Assembly: GCF_012276755.1 (NCBI RefSeq)
Contig: NZ_JAAXKX010000016.1
Coordinates: 30,369-94,368 of the forward strand
From: Marichromatium bheemlicum
GTDB lineage: Bacteria > Pseudomonadota > Gammaproteobacteria > Chromatiales > Chromatiaceae
Direction of reading: 5' to 3'
Length of the DNA: 64,000 bases
Both the position numbers and the translations under genes were made by a program. This document shows positions 27,945 to 36,612 of the stretch, one piece after another; the first letter of the stretch is position 1, and each line of letters opens with the position of its first letter. Under the pieces are notes generated by a model. It saw nothing but the letters and a program-made list of their open reading frames with translations. It ran no database searches and had not been told where the DNA came from.

Positions 27945-28529
27945 ATGCTCGTTTATCTTCACGGTCTCAACAGTTCCAGTCGTTCGTTCAAGGCCGATTT
28001 CCTGCGCCAACGACTCGCCCCCCATCGGGTCGTAGCGATCGACTACCCCGCTCATCGCCCCGATGCGGCGGTGACCCGCCTCGCCCACTTTTTCAGCAAC
28101 CTCGATCATCCGGCACCAGCGGTCGTCGGCAGTTCCATGGGCGGCTTCTACGGGCAGTATCTGGCGCGACGTTTCCGTTTCTCGCACCTCTATCTGATCA
28201 ACCCCGCGCTCACCCCCTGGGACTTCTTCGATGAGTACGCCGGCCAGACCATGACCACCGCCACCGGCGAGCGTTATCAGGTCACCCGCGAGCAGACCGA
28301 GCAGACCCGCCGCTATGGCATCGATTGCCCCTGCGACGGGGTTCCGACCACGGTCTTCCTCGATCGTGGCGACGAGGTCATCGACCACCGCATCGCCGAG
28401 CGTCGCTACGGGGCCTGCGGTGGCAACGCCCGGGTATTGGCCTGGGACGGCGGCGATCACGCCTTTCAGCACCTCGAGGCGGCGGTGACGCTGATCCGCG
28501 CCCAGCTCGACGCCAGCCAATCCGACTGA
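27945..28529 (+). CDS. YqiA/YcfP-family alpha/beta-hydrolase (esterase)
   Basis: This 194-residue protein begins MLVYLHGLNSSSRSFKA. The nucleophile elbow is GSSMGG, the acid is likely the Asp in FLDRGDEVID, and the histidine is in GGDHAFQH, completing a Ser-Asp-His triad. Size and the N-terminal HGLNSS motif match YqiA-like esterases that act on short acyl or CoA-type esters. The true substrate is unknown. Confidence 0.85.
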   Translation: MLVYLHGLNSSSRSFKADFLRQRLAPHRVVAIDYPAHRPDAAVTRLAHFFSNLDHPAPAVVGSSMGGFYGQYLARRFRFSHLYLINPALTPWDFFDEYAGQTMTTATGERYQVTREQTEQTRRYGIDCPCDGVPTTVFLDRGDEVIDHRIAERRYGACGGNARVLAWDGGDHAFQHLEAAVTLIRAQLDASQSD

Positions 28530-28536
28530 GCCGCGC

Positions 28537-29736
28537 TCAGTGCGCCTCGACGAGCTGACCGACGATGCGCAACCCGGCGATATAGGTCCCGAGCGCCGAG
28601 CCCAGGGAGCTGAGTAGGAACACCAGGAACACCCGCGAGACCCGGTTGCGCCACCAGCCACGAAGCGAGGCGACGTCGTCGCGTAACCGACTGAAATCAC
28701 CGACGCTGGGGTTACGCACCGACAACTCCACCGCGCCCGTGACCATGCCGGCGCCGATGGTAGGATTGAGCGAGGTCAGGGGAGCGGCGACAAAGGCCGA
28801 GAGTACGGTCAGCGGGTGCGCGGCGGCGAGCAGCGCGCCGAGTGCCGAGAGCCCGCCGTTGATCACCACCCAACTGGCCACCAGCTCCCAGCCGAGCTCC
28901 GGGCTCACCGCGAAGCCATAGCCGAAACCGGCGAGGATCAGCGCCACCAGCACCCAGGGCAGGCGGCGCGGCCAGGGGTTGGGCGGCGGCAACTGCTCGA
29001 GCGTGGCGGTCACACGTTCTGGCGGCTCCGTCTCCTCGCTCAGGCAGCGACCGATACCACGCAGGTGTCCGACCCCGATCACCGCCAGCACCCGTGTGGC
29101 GCCGGTGCGCTCGGCCTCGCGCCGCAGCTTGGCGGCCATGTAGCGATCGCGCTCCTCGATCAACGGCTGGTAGAGATCGCGACGATCGCTGGCGAACTCG
29201 GCGAAGGTAGTCTCGAGGACATCGCCCTCCTTGAGTCGTTCGACCTCGTCCTCGGTGACCTGCTCCGAGGTCACCATCGCCGCCAACAGCCCGGTGAACA
29301 GGGTATAACGACGCCACCAGCTGAGGTTGGCCGAGATCCGTCGCAACGTCGTCCCGATCTCGCGATCGATCAACAACACCGGCAGATCACGTTCAGCGGC
29401 CAGACGCAGCGCCATACGCTGCTCGGCACCGGGCTCGATGCCGAACTGGTCGGCGAGACGCTGTTGATAGGCCGAGAGCGCGAGGTTGGCGACCACCATA
29501 TAGACCCGGTTCTGGCGGATCACCGAGAACAGATCCATGCGCGAGAGCGACTTGGGATCGAGCACCGCCTTGTGTCGACTACGACAGAGCTCCACGGCAA
29601 CGGCGTCATAGTCACCGCTGCGGATCAGACGACGCACCTGCTCGGCGCTCACCCGCGAGACATGGGCGGTGCCAAGTAGGGTGTAGTGGACCCCGTCTCG
29701 GACGATTTCGTGATTGGGTTCGGCGATCTCGGGCAT
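28537..29736 (-). CDS. TraB/PrgY-family membrane protein
   Basis: The N-terminal TraB domain of this 399-residue protein carries LLGTAHVSRVSAEQV, a conserved Glu (AVAVELCRSRH) and VIGVGHLRGIGRCL. Paired GxxH-type motifs of this sort are seen in TraB/TIKI-like putative metalloproteases. Several membrane segments fill the last 130 residues. The start at MPEIAEPNHE is preferred because the longer frame upstream covers untranslated DNA. Function in bacteria outside pheromone inhibition is not established. Confidence 0.8.
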   Translation of the reverse strand: MPEIAEPNHEIVRDGVHYTLLGTAHVSRVSAEQVRRLIRSGDYDAVAVELCRSRHKAVLDPKSLSRMDLFSVIRQNRVYMVVANLALSAYQQRLADQFGIEPGAEQRMALRLAAERDLPVLLIDREIGTTLRRISANLSWWRRYTLFTGLLAAMVTSEQVTEDEVERLKEGDVLETTFAEFASDRRDLYQPLIEERDRYMAAKLRREAERTGATRVLAVIGVGHLRGIGRCLSEETEPPERVTATLEQLPPPNPWPRRLPWVLVALILAGFGYGFAVSPELGWELVASWVVINGGLSALGALLAAAHPLTVLSAFVAAPLTSLNPTIGAGMVTGAVELSVRNPSVGDFSRLRDDVASLRGWWRNRVSRVFLVFLLSSLGSALGTYIAGLRIVGQLVEAH

Positions 29737-30041
29737 CAGGGGTTCACCGCAGGCTGGAAACAAGTAAGGACGCCGACACCAGCCACTCCCTGGGCGATAT
29801 CGGCACGGAACTCGGGCATATTCGGGTGATACGGCGGACGTGGACACCCGCGGCGCGCGGCTCGGTGTCGCAGGGCCATCGGCACCATCCCCACCCCGGG
29901 GTGGCGCAAACGATCGGCGCGGGTACCGCAGCCCACTGCACCGGCGAGGGGCGGCATCATACCCCCGCGCTCGCGGATTGGTCGAACGCGCCCGATGGCT
30001 TATCATCGCTCAACGGTGCAGTCATCGAGCCCGGAGTCCAC

Positions 30042-30488
30042 ATGCTGCCTCGCCCCTCGCGTCTCCATCTCATCGCGCTGATCCTCGTCGGGGTCACCCT
30101 GGCCGCTCTCACCAGTGGCTGTGCCTCGGTCGAGAAGGACAAGCGTCACAACGCCTTGCAGGCGGCCACTTACCGCTACCACACCGCCATTCGCTGGAGC
30201 TATTTCGATACCGCCTATGGTCTACTCGACCCCGAGCTGCGCGCCGAGGAGCCGATGCCCGATCTCTCCGGCATCCGCGTCACCGGCTATGAGGTCATAC
30301 GCCCGCTGACCCTCCCCGACGAGAACAGCGCCGAACAGCTGGTGCTGATCGATTATCTGCACGAGGACACCCAGGTACTGCGCCAGGTCAGCGATGCCCA
30401 GACCTGGCGCTGGGACGCCGAGCGCGAGACCTGGTGGCTGCACTCCGGATTGCCAGACTTCGAGCGACCGGCCAGTGCCATACGATGA
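30042..30488 (+). CDS. Lipoprotein of unknown function
   Basis: A 148-residue protein with a signal peptide ending in lipobox ALTSGC, followed by a mature domain with LQAATYRYHTAIRWSYFDTAY. Its size and predicted alpha/beta pattern resemble NTF2-like folds, but this is inference. Its stop overlaps the ATG of the permease gene (ATGA), so the pair is translationally coupled. Confidence 0.7.
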   Translation: MLPRPSRLHLIALILVGVTLAALTSGCASVEKDKRHNALQAATYRYHTAIRWSYFDTAYGLLDPELRAEEPMPDLSGIRVTGYEVIRPLTLPDENSAEQLVLIDYLHEDTQVLRQVSDAQTWRWDAERETWWLHSGLPDFERPASAIR

Positions 30489-31549
30489 GTGAGGAGCTGA
30501 GCTTCAACCCCGCCGCCCGACTACTGTTGGTCGCCGGCGCCTTCGTGGTGGTGATCGCCGGGATGCAGGCGGCCTCGTCGCTGATCGCCCCCTTCCTGCT
30601 GGCGGTGTTCATCGCGGTGATCGCCAGCGCACCGCTCGGCTATCTACGCCGCCGCGGCCTGCCCAACGGGTTGGCACTGATCGCGGTGATGCTCGGCCTG
30701 GTCGGGATCGGGGGGATCGTCGGGCTGCTGGTGGCCGGTTCGCTCGGCGGTTTCGAGGCCAGCCTGCCCGAATATCAGGAGCGACTCAAACAGCTCACCG
30801 GTGAACTCGTCGGCTGGCTCCACGGCATCGGCATCCACACCTCGCGCGAGGCACTGCAGACCTATATCGACCCGGCCCGAGCCCTGGGGTTCGCCGGCGA
30901 GCTGATCTCGGGCCTCAGCGGGGCACTGACCAACACCCTGCTAATCCTGCTCACCGTGGTCTTCATCCTGCTCGAGGCCACCAACCTGCCGGCAAAACTC
31001 ACCCTCGCGCTCAAGACCCCGGAGGCCTCGATCGCACGACTCAAGCACGTGCTCGACAGTGTCAATCACTACATGGGGTTGAAGACCGTCACCAGCCTCG
31101 GCACCGGGGTGGCGGTCTGGGTCTGGTTGGCGGCGCTCGGGGTCGACTTTGCGGTGCTGTGGGCGGCGGTCGCTTTCTTGCTCAACTTCGTGCCGACCAT
31201 CGGCTCGATCCTGGCAGCGATCCCGGCGGTGCTGCTGGCACTGGTCCAGCTCGACCTGCAGAGTGCGCTCCTGGTGGCACTCGGTTACGTGCTGATCAAC
31301 ACCCTCGTCGGCAACATCCTCGAGCCCCGGATCATGGGTCGCGGGCTCGGGCTCTCGACCCTGGTGGTGTTCGTCTCCTTGGTGTTCTGGGGCTGGGTGC
31401 TGGGGCCAGTCGGGATGTTCCTCTCGGTGCCGCTGACCATGTCGCTGAAGATCGCGCTCGACGCCAACCCACAGACCCGTCCGATCGCGATCCTGCTCGG
31501 CCCCGAGGTCACCAACAGCAGCCTAGATCCCCATACGCACACCCCATGA
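30485..31549 (+). CDS. AI-2E transporter family permease (PerM/YdiK-like)
   Basis: This 354-residue protein has about eight membrane segments and a large loop (about 85-140). The family core NFVPTIGSILAAIPAVLLAL and GNILEPRIMGRGLGLSTLVVF is clear. Members export small molecules or act as ion antiporters; the AI-2 link is historic and not evidence of function here. The ATG at 30485 overlaps the lipoprotein stop, which decides the start over an upstream ATG. Confidence 0.85.
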   Translation: MSEELSFNPAARLLLVAGAFVVVIAGMQAASSLIAPFLLAVFIAVIASAPLGYLRRRGLPNGLALIAVMLGLVGIGGIVGLLVAGSLGGFEASLPEYQERLKQLTGELVGWLHGIGIHTSREALQTYIDPARALGFAGELISGLSGALTNTLLILLTVVFILLEATNLPAKLTLALKTPEASIARLKHVLDSVNHYMGLKTVTSLGTGVAVWVWLAALGVDFAVLWAAVAFLLNFVPTIGSILAAIPAVLLALVQLDLQSALLVALGYVLINTLVGNILEPRIMGRGLGLSTLVVFVSLVFWGWVLGPVGMFLSVPLTMSLKIALDANPQTRPIAILLGPEVTNSSLDPHTHTP

Positions 31550-31556
31550 ACCTACC

Positions 31557-31847
31557 TCAACCGCAACGCCCTCGACGCACGCAGCGCCACTCGGTCTCGA
31601 CCAGGACCACCAGGCGTTCGACAGCGAGCCGCTGCGCCGGGGTCAACCCGGGGCACAGCCGCTGCAGCGCCGCTGCCCCGGCGTGGGCCTCGGCAAGGCG
31701 CGCGGCGGCGACATCGGCGCGAACCTGTACCATCCGCGCATGCAACTCGCGTAGCTGTGCGGCATCGGCGGGACCCGACGACTCACCGCAGCCACCGAGC
31801 AACAGGCTCGACAGCAGCACCCAGCAGCAGCGTGACCGGGTGGTGAT
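31557..31847 (-). CDS. Small lipoprotein with unclear start codon
   Basis: A frame on the minus strand gives a good lipoprotein end: TTRSRCCWVLLSSLLLGGC, then a helical domain (QLRELHARMVQVRADVAAARLAEAHAG) and a Cys-containing tail. There is no ATG. The best signal peptide would need the ATC at 31847; the GTG at 31820 leaves a leader of only 10 residues before the Cys. Either the start is non-standard or a start codon has been lost. It is divergent from the DUF3301 gene. Confidence 0.5.
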   Translation of the reverse strand: MTTRSRCCWVLLSSLLLGGCGESSGPADAAQLRELHARMVQVRADVAAARLAEAHAGAAALQRLCPGLTPAQRLAVERLVVLVETEWRCVRRGRCG

Positions 31848-31862
31848 CGACCAGGGGGTGGG

Positions 31863-32177
31863 ATGGACGCGCTGTTGACGCTGGTGCTGCTGGGCACCCT
31901 CGCCGGGCTCTGGGTCGACGGGCTGCGCGCGCGCGAGCGTGCACTCATGCTCTGTGCCCGGGGCTGCGATCAGCGCCACCTGCAATTGCTCGATCAGACC
32001 GTGGCGTTGCGCCGGATCCGACTGTGCTGGGGGGCCGGCGGGCTGCGCCTGCGGCGTGTCTATCGGTTTGAGTTCACCGAGGTGGGCGAAGTCCGGCGCA
32101 GCGGCTATCTGGTGCTGCGCGGGATCGCCCTCGAGGAGCTGAGCTTCGGCCTGCCGGCGCGCGCGGAGGACGCCTGA
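31863..32177 (+). CDS. DUF3301 family protein
   Basis: The 104-residue product has an N-terminal hydrophobic segment (LLTLVLLGTLAGLWVDGL). A basic domain follows with RERALMLCARGCDQRHLQLLDQTVALRRIRL and YRFEFTEVGEVRRSGYLVLRG, typical of DUF3301. It is a small inner-membrane protein of unknown role. It converges with sspB 13 bp away. Confidence 0.8.
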   Translation: MDALLTLVLLGTLAGLWVDGLRARERALMLCARGCDQRHLQLLDQTVALRRIRLCWGAGGLRLRRVYRFEFTEVGEVRRSGYLVLRGIALEELSFGLPARAEDA

Positions 32178-32190
32178 GACCAAGGCCGCC

Positions 32191-32652
32191 TCACTTGACG
32201 ATCTTGAGGGTCGGACCGCCCTTGCCCTTGGTGGGACGCGGCGGCGTCTCGTCACCAGCGCCATCGCTGCTCGCCACCGGGCGCAGGCTCGGCCCGCTCG
32301 TTGACGGCTGCTCATCCTCGAGCAGCAGCTCCTCATCAGGCTCCTCGGGCTCGGGGAACACCATGCCCTGACCGTTCTCGCGAGTGAAGATCCCGATCAC
32401 CGCATCGGCCGGGATCAGCAGATCGCGAGCAACACCGCCGAAGCGCGCATTGAACTCGATCCACTCGTTGCCGATCAGCAGGTTGCGCGTCGCCGAGGGG
32501 GAGATATTGAGGACGAGACGGCCGTCCTCGGCGAACTCCATGGGGACGCGCATCCCCGGATAGCTGACATCGACGACCAGGTGCGGGGTCATGTCGTTGT
32601 CGAGGATCCACTCGTAGATAGCGCGGATCAGATAGGGTTTGGTCGAGGTCAT
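32191..32652 (-). CDS. sspB: ClpXP adaptor SspB
   Basis: This 153-residue protein has an N-terminal substrate-binding domain (KPYLIRAIYEWILDNDMTPHLVVD, NISPSATRNLLIGNEWIEFNARF). A disordered acidic linker and a short C-terminal ClpX-binding tail (GPTLKIVK) follow. It delivers ssrA-tagged proteins to ClpXP. The start at MTSTKPYL is chosen by family alignment. It lies downstream of sspA, as in other gammaproteobacteria. Confidence 0.92.
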   Translation of the reverse strand: MTSTKPYLIRAIYEWILDNDMTPHLVVDVSYPGMRVPMEFAEDGRLVLNISPSATRNLLIGNEWIEFNARFGGVARDLLIPADAVIGIFTRENGQGMVFPEPEEPDEELLLEDEQPSTSGPSLRPVASSDGAGDETPPRPTKGKGGPTLKIVK

Positions 32653-32856
32653 AGGTATCGATCTGGTCTTGGAGAGCTGGTCTTGCCGATGAGGAGCGGG
32701 GTCGGGGGACCCGATGACGGAGTGGAGACCCGGCGCGCGAGGCCGCACGCCTGCGAGGCCGGACGGGGCCTCCAGTTTAGCGCCACGCCCCGACCACCGA
32801 CAAGGGTAGCAGCCACCACCGGGCCGGGGTGGCTCGACGGGCGACCGACGGTCGGC

Positions 32857-33492
32857 TCAGGCGGCCCGGGTGACCATCTCCTTCTCGGCCTCACTGAGGC
32901 TCTGGCGGAAGGCATCGGTAGAGAAGATCCGCTGCATATAGGCACGGATCGGGGCACACTGCGCCGGCAGCTCGATACCGAGACGCGGCAGGCGCCACAG
33001 CAACGGGGCCACGCAGCAGTCGACGATGGAGAATTCGTCGCTCATGAAGTAGGGATGGGCGGCGAACACCGGAGCGGTCACGATCAAGCTCTCGAGCAGC
33101 TCCTTGCGCGCCTGCGTCGCCTCCTTTTGCTCACCCATCGCGATACGTCGCATCAGCGAATACCAATCGCGATCGATGCGGTACATGAACAGGCGTGCAT
33201 TAGCCCGCGAGACCGGATCGACCGGCAGCAACGGCGGGTGGGGGAAACGCTCGTCGAGATACTCCATGATGATCTGCGACTCGTAGAGACGCAGGTCGCG
33301 ATCGACCAGGGTCGGGACCGTGCCATAGGGGTTGAAATCCATGACCTCGTCGGGCAAGTCGTGGGCGTCGACGTCGACCACGTCGACGCTGATTCCCTTC
33401 TCGGCGAGGACCATTCTCACCCGGTGGCAATAGGGACAAACAGGATCCGAATATAGCGTCATCACAGCTCGTCTGCTCGCAGCCACTGCCAT
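32857..33492 (-). CDS. sspA: Stringent starvation protein A (GST fold)
   Basis: A protein of 211 residues. The thioredoxin-like N domain is followed by a GST C domain (SDEFSIVDCCVAPLLWRLP). SspA binds RNA polymerase in E. coli. Here the N domain keeps a CPYC motif (SDPVCPYCHRVRMVL) that E. coli SspA lacks. The order petABC-sspA-sspB is common in gammaproteobacteria and supports the call over a generic GST. Confidence 0.9.
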   Translation of the reverse strand: MAVAASRRAVMTLYSDPVCPYCHRVRMVLAEKGISVDVVDVDAHDLPDEVMDFNPYGTVPTLVDRDLRLYESQIIMEYLDERFPHPPLLPVDPVSRANARLFMYRIDRDWYSLMRRIAMGEQKEATQARKELLESLIVTAPVFAAHPYFMSDEFSIVDCCVAPLLWRLPRLGIELPAQCAPIRAYMQRIFSTDAFRQSLSEAEKEMVTRAA

Positions 33493-33846
33493 TCTTCCCT
33501 TCTCCAGCGCATCGGCTGAGCCCGGCAGGGCTCCAAAGTGTCAATGTCGCCAGCCAAGTCCCTGGCAGCGACAACCGCCAGCCCCGCGCGAAGACCGCGC
33601 CATGCGCGCGTATCCACGCGACACCGTCATGGCGCGCGCACCGTGCCCAGCGGCACCTGCAAACGCACACCAATCAAATCAGTATACTCCGACCGGGTAG
33701 TGCCGGGGTGTTTTTTCGTACTGACGGCTCGACAACACCCTCTCGGCATGCTATGCGCAAACGACGAGGCCCGCCACCCCTGCGAGTGGCGGGCCTCGTC
33801 GATCACGCGACCGAGAGTCGCGTGGTCGAGTTCCACTGGTCGAAGA
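33493..33846. other. Intergenic region between petC and sspA
   Basis: About 354 bp without a gene. It holds the strong hairpin at 33763-33800 and an AT-richer patch near 33670-33690 with a TATACT word that could be a -10 for sspA. No good -35 can be paired with it. Confidence 0.5.
33763..33800 (-). terminator. Strong hairpin after petABC
   Basis: A perfect 15 bp stem, GACGAGGCCCGCCAC with GTGGCGGGCCTCGTC, closes an 8-base loop. It starts 47 bp past the petC stop, so it probably ends the petABC transcript or stabilises its 3' end. The U-tract on the minus strand is weak. Confidence 0.75.
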
Positions 33847-34575
33847 CTAGTGGATGTCCTTCCAGTATTCCTTCTTCAGGAAGTAGGCGATGAGGAAGAA
33901 CACGCCGAAGAACAGCAGGACATAGAGCCCCAGACGCTGACGCTCGAGCTTCATCGGCTCCCCGGCATAGGTCAGGAAGGCGGTGATGTCGCGCACCATG
34001 GTGTCGTATTCCTCGGGCGAGAGCGAGCCCTCCTCGACCAGCTCGACACCAACCGGAACCGCCTCGCCGCCGTCGTGCGGCTCGGACATCACCGGCTGCT
34101 GCACCCCCTGGAGACCGCCGAGGACGTGCGGCATGCCGACCAGCGGGAAGAGCACGTTGTTGACGCCGTAGGGACGGGTGTCATCGACGTAGAAGCTCTT
34201 CAGATAGGTGTAGACCCAATCGGGCGAACGCCAGCGCGTCACCAGGGTGAGGTCCGGGATTGCGGTACCGAACCACTTCTCGCCGTCCTCGGGACGCATC
34301 GAGTTGGTCATCAGATCGCCGGGCTTGGCGTCACCGAAGAGCAGGTTCTCGCGCAGCGAGATCTCGTCGATGTCCAGGTCCGCGGCCATGCGGTTGTAGC
34401 GCATGTACTGCAGCGAGTGACACCCCATGCAGTAGTTCATGAAGTACTTGGCACCACGCTGCAGCGAAGCGGTGTCGTGCAGATCGATATCGGCATCTTC
34501 CAGGTGCGCAGTCTCGGAGGCCATGAGCATGGCCGGCGAGAGCAGCAGCAGGGTGGCGATGATCAGTTTTCTCAT
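33847..34575 (-). CDS. petC: Cytochrome c1 of the bc1 complex
   Basis: This 242-residue protein has a signal peptide (to about LMASET) and a haem c site CMGCH at residues 49-53. A candidate sixth ligand is a Met in the NSMRPEDGEKW region or nearby, and a C-terminal membrane anchor is LGLYVLLFFGVFFLIAYFL. It carries electrons from the Rieske centre to soluble cytochromes. Its ATG overlaps the petB stop. Confidence 0.95.
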   Translation of the reverse strand: MRKLIIATLLLLSPAMLMASETAHLEDADIDLHDTASLQRGAKYFMNYCMGCHSLQYMRYNRMAADLDIDEISLRENLLFGDAKPGDLMTNSMRPEDGEKWFGTAIPDLTLVTRWRSPDWVYTYLKSFYVDDTRPYGVNNVLFPLVGMPHVLGGLQGVQQPVMSEPHDGGEAVPVGVELVEEGSLSPEEYDTMVRDITAFLTYAGEPMKLERQRLGLYVLLFFGVFFLIAYFLKKEYWKDIH

Positions 34576-35816
34576 GAGGTCACCCTCTCAGGAACGGGCT
34601 TGGTCTTGTCCAGCGAGCTGTAGATCGGCATCAACAGGAAGAAGGCGAAGTACAGCACGGTGAAGATCTGCGACAGCAGCGTGGAGAGATCCGAGGCCGG
34701 GCGCATACCGAGCCATGCCAGCACCACGAAGGACACCGCGAAGATGCCCAGGGCGACCTTGAAGATCGGCCCCTTGTAGCGGATCGACTTGACCGGGCTA
34801 CGATCGAGCCAGGGCAGCAGGAACATGATCAGGATGGCACCGAACATCACCACCACGCCGGGGAACTGCGAACCCCACATCGGCGGCACCGCACGCAGCA
34901 TCGCGTAGTAGGGGGTGAAGTACCACACCGGGGCGATGTGCGCCGGGGTCTGCAGCGGATTGGCCGGCTGGAAGTTCGGGGCCTCAAGGAACAGCCCGCC
35001 CATGGTCGGCGCGTAGAACACCACTAGCGAGAACAGGGCCAGGAAGACAGCGACGCCGACCAGGTCCTTGACCGTGTAGTAGGGGTGGAAGGGGATGCCA
35101 TCGGCCGGGGCCTTTTCGTCCCAGCGGTTGCCCTTGGGGCCCTTCTTGATCTCGATACCGTCGGGGTTGCTGGAGCCGACGTGATGCAGCGCGACGATGT
35201 GCAGGAACACCAACGCGGCGAGCACGAAGGGTAGCAGGAAGTGGAAGGCGAAGAAGCGGTTGAGGGTAGCGTCGGAGATCACATAGTCACCACGCACCCA
35301 CACCGAGAGGTCCTCGCCGATGCCAGGCACGGCGGCGAAGAGGTTGACAATGACCTGTGCACCCCAGTAGGACATCTGGCCCCAGGGCAGCAGATAACCG
35401 AAGAAGGCGGTCGCCATCATCACCAGGTAGAGCACCAGGCCGATCATCCACAGCAGCTCGCGCGGCTTGCGGTAGGAGCCCCACATCAACCCGCGGAACA
35501 TGTGCAGGTAGATGAGGATGAAGAAGGCCGAGGCACCGGTGGAGTGCATGTAACGGATCAGCCAGCCCCAGTCGACATCACGCATGATGTACTCGATCGA
35601 GGCAAAGGCCTCGGCCGAAGAGGGCTTGTAGCTCATCGCCAGCCAGATGCCGGTGACGATCTGGAGCACCAGGGTGAGCAGCGCCAGCGAGCCGAAGATG
35701 GACCAGAAGCCCATGTTCTTCGGCGCGTAGTACTCGGCAACGTGCGCACGCCAGGTCTTGGCCAGCGGGAAACGCTGGTTCAGCCAGTCGAGGTTTTCAG
35801 TCTTTTCCGCGCTCAT
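34572..35816 (-). CDS. petB: Cytochrome b of the bc1 complex
   Basis: A full-length cytochrome b of 414 residues (not split into b6 and IV) with eight membrane helices. The haem histidines lie in YMHSTGASAFFILIYLHMF and FFAFHFLLPF...VALHHVG, and the Qo-site PDW-region equivalent is PVWYFTPYYAMLRA. It catalyses quinol oxidation in cyclic photosynthetic or respiratory flow. It overlaps petA and petC at both ends. Confidence 0.97.
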   Translation of the reverse strand: MSAEKTENLDWLNQRFPLAKTWRAHVAEYYAPKNMGFWSIFGSLALLTLVLQIVTGIWLAMSYKPSSAEAFASIEYIMRDVDWGWLIRYMHSTGASAFFILIYLHMFRGLMWGSYRKPRELLWMIGLVLYLVMMATAFFGYLLPWGQMSYWGAQVIVNLFAAVPGIGEDLSVWVRGDYVISDATLNRFFAFHFLLPFVLAALVFLHIVALHHVGSSNPDGIEIKKGPKGNRWDEKAPADGIPFHPYYTVKDLVGVAVFLALFSLVVFYAPTMGGLFLEAPNFQPANPLQTPAHIAPVWYFTPYYAMLRAVPPMWGSQFPGVVVMFGAILIMFLLPWLDRSPVKSIRYKGPIFKVALGIFAVSFVVLAWLGMRPASDLSTLLSQIFTVLYFAFFLLMPIYSSLDKTKPVPERVTS

Positions 35817-36409
35817 CAGGCAGCTCCTCCATCCTCACCGATGAGGATGGTGGTGTCGTTGAGGTAGGTGTGCTTGGGGATGACCAGGTTGGTCGGGGCC
35901 GGCACACCCTTGAAGACGCGTGCCGCGAGGTCGAAGCGCGAGCCGTGGCAGGGGCAGAAGAAGCCACCCTTCCAGTCGGCGCCGAGGTCTTCGGGGGCGA
36001 ACTCGGGGCGGTAGGTCGGCGAGCAGCCGAGGTGGGTGCAGATCCCGATGGCGACCAGATACTCGGGCTTGATCGAGCGGGTCGCGTTCTGGCAGTACTC
36101 AGGCTGCTGGGGCACCTCGGAGGCGGGATCGACCAGCTTGGGGTCGTTGCTCGCCAGCGCCTCGAGCATCTTCGGCGTGCGGTGCACCACCCACACCGGC
36201 TTGCCGCGCCACTTGACGCGCAGCAGCGCGCCAGGTTCAAGCTTGCTGACATCGGCCTCGACCGGCGCACCCGCGGCCCGAGCGCGTGCGCTCGGATTCA
36301 TGGATGAGACGAACGGGACGAGAGCGAAGCCGGCACCGACGGCACCGACCGCGCTGGTCGCAGCGACGAGTACTCGTCGCCTCAGTTTATTCACGCCTTG
36401 CGCGCTCAT
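35816..36409 (-). CDS. petA: Rieske iron-sulfur subunit of the bc1 complex
   Basis: This 197-residue protein begins with a twin-arginine leader/anchor (RRRVLVAATSAVGAVGAGFAL). The 2Fe-2S ligands lie in CTHLGC and CPCHGSRFD, spaced as in bc1-type Rieske proteins. It is the first gene of petABC, sharing a TGATG junction with petB. Confidence 0.97.
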   Translation of the reverse strand: MSAQGVNKLRRRVLVAATSAVGAVGAGFALVPFVSSMNPSARARAAGAPVEADVSKLEPGALLRVKWRGKPVWVVHRTPKMLEALASNDPKLVDPASEVPQQPEYCQNATRSIKPEYLVAIGICTHLGCSPTYRPEFAPEDLGADWKGGFFCPCHGSRFDLAARVFKGVPAPTNLVIPKHTYLNDTTILIGEDGGAA

Positions 36410-36545
36410 AGGCTAGCTACCCCCGACTGGTGCGGAGGCTGCCAACAGCTTCAGGCAGACACCACACGCAGATTGGACGAAAGGTTTAGATGGAAGATAA
36501 GAATGTGACGATTGGCTACAAAACCGACCGCGCATTTTCTTCGAA

Positions 36546-36564
36546 CTTGACGCGACGGGTCAAG
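36546..36564 (-). promoter_or_regulatory. Inverted repeat in the petA upstream region
   Basis: CTTGAC (36546-36551) and GTCAAG (36559-36564) form a dyad with a 7-base spacer. On the minus strand it contains TTGACC, followed 18 bases on by GAAAAT, a plausible sigma-70 promoter for petABC. Both the promoter and any operator role are inferred from pattern only. Confidence 0.35.
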
Positions 36565-36612
36565 AAAAACTCGAAAAAGTCGCCATTTTACCACATTCGA
36601 TGCAACCGAGAC

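Noticed and set aside
29826..30041. N-terminal extension of the lipoprotein at 30042
   Set aside because: The lipoprotein signal peptide begins at 30042, and the extension would bury it.
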